DNA from: JAVXTH01 sp036641395
Lineage (GTDB): Bacteria > Bacillota_I > Bacilli_A > Erysipelotrichales > Erysipelotrichaceae
DNA length: 64,000 nucleotides
Assembly (NCBI GenBank): GCA_036641395.1
Contig: JAVWEY010000001.1
Coordinates: 62,001-126,000 of the forward strand
Reading direction: 5' to 3'
Shown here: piece after piece, positions 62,034 to 64,000 of the stretch
Layout: every line of letters begins with the position of its first letter
Position numbering within the stretch: the stretch's first letter is position 1
Made by a program: the position numbers and the translations under genes
Notes under the pieces: model-generated
What the model was told of the DNA's origin: nothing
Databases searched by the model: none
The model's input: the letters and a program-made list of their open reading frames with translations, nothing else

Positions 62034-63511
62034 TTTAAAACCTTCACATCCTCTAACATATGTAATTTTAAATCTAATAATTGTTTACTTAAATCCACAT
62101 AATAAGTTTGTGGATATTCAAAACGTAATACCTCATCCCATAAATGGGATAAAGATATCTTACTATATTCTCTAATTTCTTTTAATGTTGGAACATCATA
62201 AACTAAGCGGCCTTTTTCAAAAATAGGAACAAGTAGGCTCTTAATTTCATAAGTTCCACCCTCAATTGTTTTATTCTTCCAACTATTCATTTGATGATAA
62301 ATAGTTAAATCTTTATTTATATCGATTGTTTCTTCAAAGAGTGTCATTAGATCTGCAATTGCTTTTCCAGTCTTTTTATCAAAAATACGATATAAATTCT
62401 TATAGCCAGGATTTGTTACTTTTTCAATATTTTCACTTACTTTTATTTTAGGAATTTGACCATTTTCAGTAATAATTGCACTCATTTTATAAACACCACC
62501 AAAAACCGGTGTTGATTTTGAACAAATCATATTTTCACCGACTCCAAAGGAATTAATTTGTGCTCCTTGGGCAATTAATGAATTAATAATATATTCATCG
62601 AAGGAATTACTTGCGACAATATTACAATCTTGTAAACCGGCAGCATCTAACTCTTTTCGTATTTGTTTTGATAGATAAGCAATATCTCCACTATCAATAC
62701 GGACTCCAGCTAAACGATGATTTTTAGGTTCCAATACTTCCTTCGCAACTTTAATTGCATTAGGTAAACCACTTCGTAATGTATCATAAGTATCTAATAA
62801 AACCGTACAACTATCTGGATAATTATTTGCATAACATTTAAATGCTTCATATTCATTATCAAATGCTTGAACAAATGAATGGGCCATTGTTCCTAATACT
62901 GGAATATCGAACTTTTCACCTGCATAAGTTGTAGCACTACCACTTACTCCACCGATATAAGCGGCTCTAGCACCATAATTAGCTGCATCAAAGTTATGTG
63001 CTCGTCTTGCACCAAATTCCATCACAGCGCGCCCCTGTGCGGCTCTTACGATACGATTTGCTTTTGTCGCTATTAAAGTCTGATGATTAATTGATAAAAG
63101 TAATGCTGTTTCTAATAACTGTGCTTCAATTAATTTTGCTTTAACCCGAACCAAAGGTTCATAAGGAAAAATTGGTGTACCTTCTTTAATTGCCCAAACA
63201 TCACCCGTAAAGATAAAATGTCGTAAATAATCTAAAAAAGGTTCATTGAATTTATTTAAAGAACGTAAATATTTAATATCATCATCATTAAAATGAAGAT
63301 TTTGAATATAACCAATCACTTGTTGAAGCCCAGCAAAGATTGAAAACCCTCCATGATCTGGATTATTTCGATAAAACAAATCAAAACTTACGACCTTATT
63401 CATCTCTTCACTATTAAAATAACACTGGCTCATAGTTAATTCATAGAAATCCATTACAAGAGACAGATTACGTTCATCTCTAAAATCAAATTTTTCATCA
63501 AAACTTTCCAT
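62030..63511 (-). CDS. pncB: Nicotinate phosphoribosyltransferase
   Basis: The 493-residue enzyme makes nicotinate mononucleotide in NAD salvage. NLSLVMDFYELTMSQCYF, EFGARRAHNFDAANYGARAA with the catalytic His, GTMAHSFVQAFDNEYEAF and GVRIDSGDIAYLS are intact. GAGG precedes the ATG at 63511; the GTG/ATG codons upstream overlap the ribosome site. It overlaps its neighbour pncA by a few bases. Confidence 0.95.
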   Translation of the reverse strand: MESFDEKFDFRDERNLSLVMDFYELTMSQCYFNSEEMNKVVSFDLFYRNNPDHGGFSIFAGLQQVIGYIQNLHFNDDDIKYLRSLNKFNEPFLDYLRHFIFTGDVWAIKEGTPIFPYEPLVRVKAKLIEAQLLETALLLSINHQTLIATKANRIVRAAQGRAVMEFGARRAHNFDAANYGARAAYIGGVSGSATTYAGEKFDIPVLGTMAHSFVQAFDNEYEAFKCYANNYPDSCTVLLDTYDTLRSGLPNAIKVAKEVLEPKNHRLAGVRIDSGDIAYLSKQIRKELDAAGLQDCNIVASNSFDEYIINSLIAQGAQINSFGVGENMICSKSTPVFGGVYKMSAIITENGQIPKIKVSENIEKVTNPGYKNLYRIFDKKTGKAIADLMTLFEETIDINKDLTIYHQMNSWKNKTIEGGTYEIKSLLVPIFEKGRLVYDVPTLKEIREYSKISLSHLWDEVLRFEYPQTYYVDLSKQLLDLKLHMLEDVKVLK

Positions 63512-63512
63512 T

Positions 63513-64000
63513 TTATTCATCCTCACTTATCATAGACACCACTTTAATTCCATTTCCTGCCATATTAGCTAAGGAATATGTGTTACAATATTTAGCATCA
63601 TGGATCCCATCAATATGATAAGTTTCAACCATATCAACTGGAACATATAAAGTAATATCCTGAAGATTCATTTCATTAATATAAGTTTGTAAGGTTAGAG
63701 CGAACTGCATCACACAAATATCACTGCAGCATCCACATAGAATAATATCATGATAATTGATAAGTTCTTTTTCCATAAAAGAATGCCATTCTTTACTATG
63801 AAATGTATTCGTTGAATTCTTTTTTATAACCCTTTTATGAAAGCCTTTAAATTCATCAATTAATTCACATTCACTTGTGCCAACCAAACAATGTTTAGGA
63901 TAAGAAACAAATTCCTGTGCATTTTCTTGATGAGTATCTGCAATAAAGATTGTTTCATTCACAAGTGGAATCATTTTAGTAATTGCAGGAACAATACTCA
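63513..64000 (-). CDS. pncA: Nicotinamidase-like isochorismatase (partial, runs off the right edge)
   Basis: The frame stays open from 63515 through base 64000 (..SIVPAITKMIPLVNETIFIA) so the N-terminus is missing. IADTHQENAQEF, CLVGTSECELI and the nucleophile Cys region ILCGCCSDICVMQFALTL fit cysteine hydrolases. Its place before pncB supports nicotinamide to nicotinate conversion. Confidence 0.85.
   Translation of the reverse strand, partial: SIVPAITKMIPLVNETIFIADTHQENAQEFVSYPKHCLVGTSECELIDEFKGFHKRVIKKNSTNTFHSKEWHSFMEKELINYHDIILCGCCSDICVMQFALTLQTYINEMNLQDITLYVPVDMVETYHIDGIHDAKYCNTYSLANMAGNGIKVVSMISEDE

Overview
The window is AT-rich, densely packed and mostly minus-strand, with strong GGAGG-type ribosome sites and Gram-positive gene neighbourhoods (polA-mutM-coaE-dnaB-dnaI, pfkA-pyk, yunC-yunB, S1 protein-pgi, ktrB-ktrA). 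DnaB/DnaI-type helicase loaders, a T-box leader, type III glutamine synthetase, an Rnf complex, rubrerythrin and PTS sugar uptake point to an anaerobic, fermentative low-GC Firmicute, perhaps of the Erysipelotrichia/Turicibacter type (inference). YunB suggests a spore-forming lineage.

Layout. 1-5.2 kb: edge-truncated acyltransferase, YitT protein, FeoB, flavodoxin, FeoA. 5.2-13.8 kb: pyruvate kinase, phosphofructokinase and the replication/repair operon polA-mutM-coaE-dnaB-dnaI. 13.9-17.65 kb: a threonine T-box, thrS and an ABC binding protein and permease with no ATPase. 17.7-19.9 kb: a small accessory island with a lipoprotein, a type III toxin-antitoxin module (ToxN/TenpN-like toxin plus an RNA antitoxin made of 53-nt repeats) between two 97-bp direct repeats, and a serine recombinase. 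19.9-27.5 kb: aminopeptidase, ROK kinase, and a PRD regulator with a cellobiose/lichenan-type PTS operon and 6-phospho-beta-glucosidase. 27.7-34.1 kb: rnfC-D-G-E-A-(small Cys-rich ORF)-B, divergent from apbE, the flavin transferase expected to flavinylate RnfG and RnfD. 34.2-41 kb: pgi, S1 protein, Nfu scaffold, thioredoxin-like lipoprotein, yunBC, the Ktr K+ system, and rubrerythrin with a rubredoxin-like protein. 41-47.1 kb: glutamine synthetase III, Na/Pi transporter, two membrane proteins, tRNA-Cys and tRNA-Leu. 47.1-52.2 kb: polyamine ABC operon (XRE-cupin regulator, potA, potB, fused potCD) with an unlisted 39-codon membrane ORF at its end. 52.3-52.7 kb: two tandem paralogous small-RNA genes. 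52.7-64 kb: cystine-type symporter, peptidase E with a divergent WYL regulator, an ATP-grasp/esterase pair, polysaccharide deacetylase, typA/bipA, and a pncA-pncB-membrane protein operon cut by the right edge.

The strongest candidates for something new are: (1) the tandem sRNA pair at 52.4-52.7 kb, whose hairpins repeatedly present CCCC loops complementary to Shine-Dalgarno sequences, behind promoters sharing a GAAATTT box exactly 17 nt from the -10; (2) the type III toxin-antitoxin module inside direct repeats; (3) an altered Rnf complex with a very short RnfB, an RnfD fused to a second flavin-binding domain, and an extra Cys-rich membrane mini-protein; and (4) a PotA ATPase with two Ig-like repeats inserted in its C-terminal regulatory domain. 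Functions are assigned by reading sequence motifs; no database search was possible.
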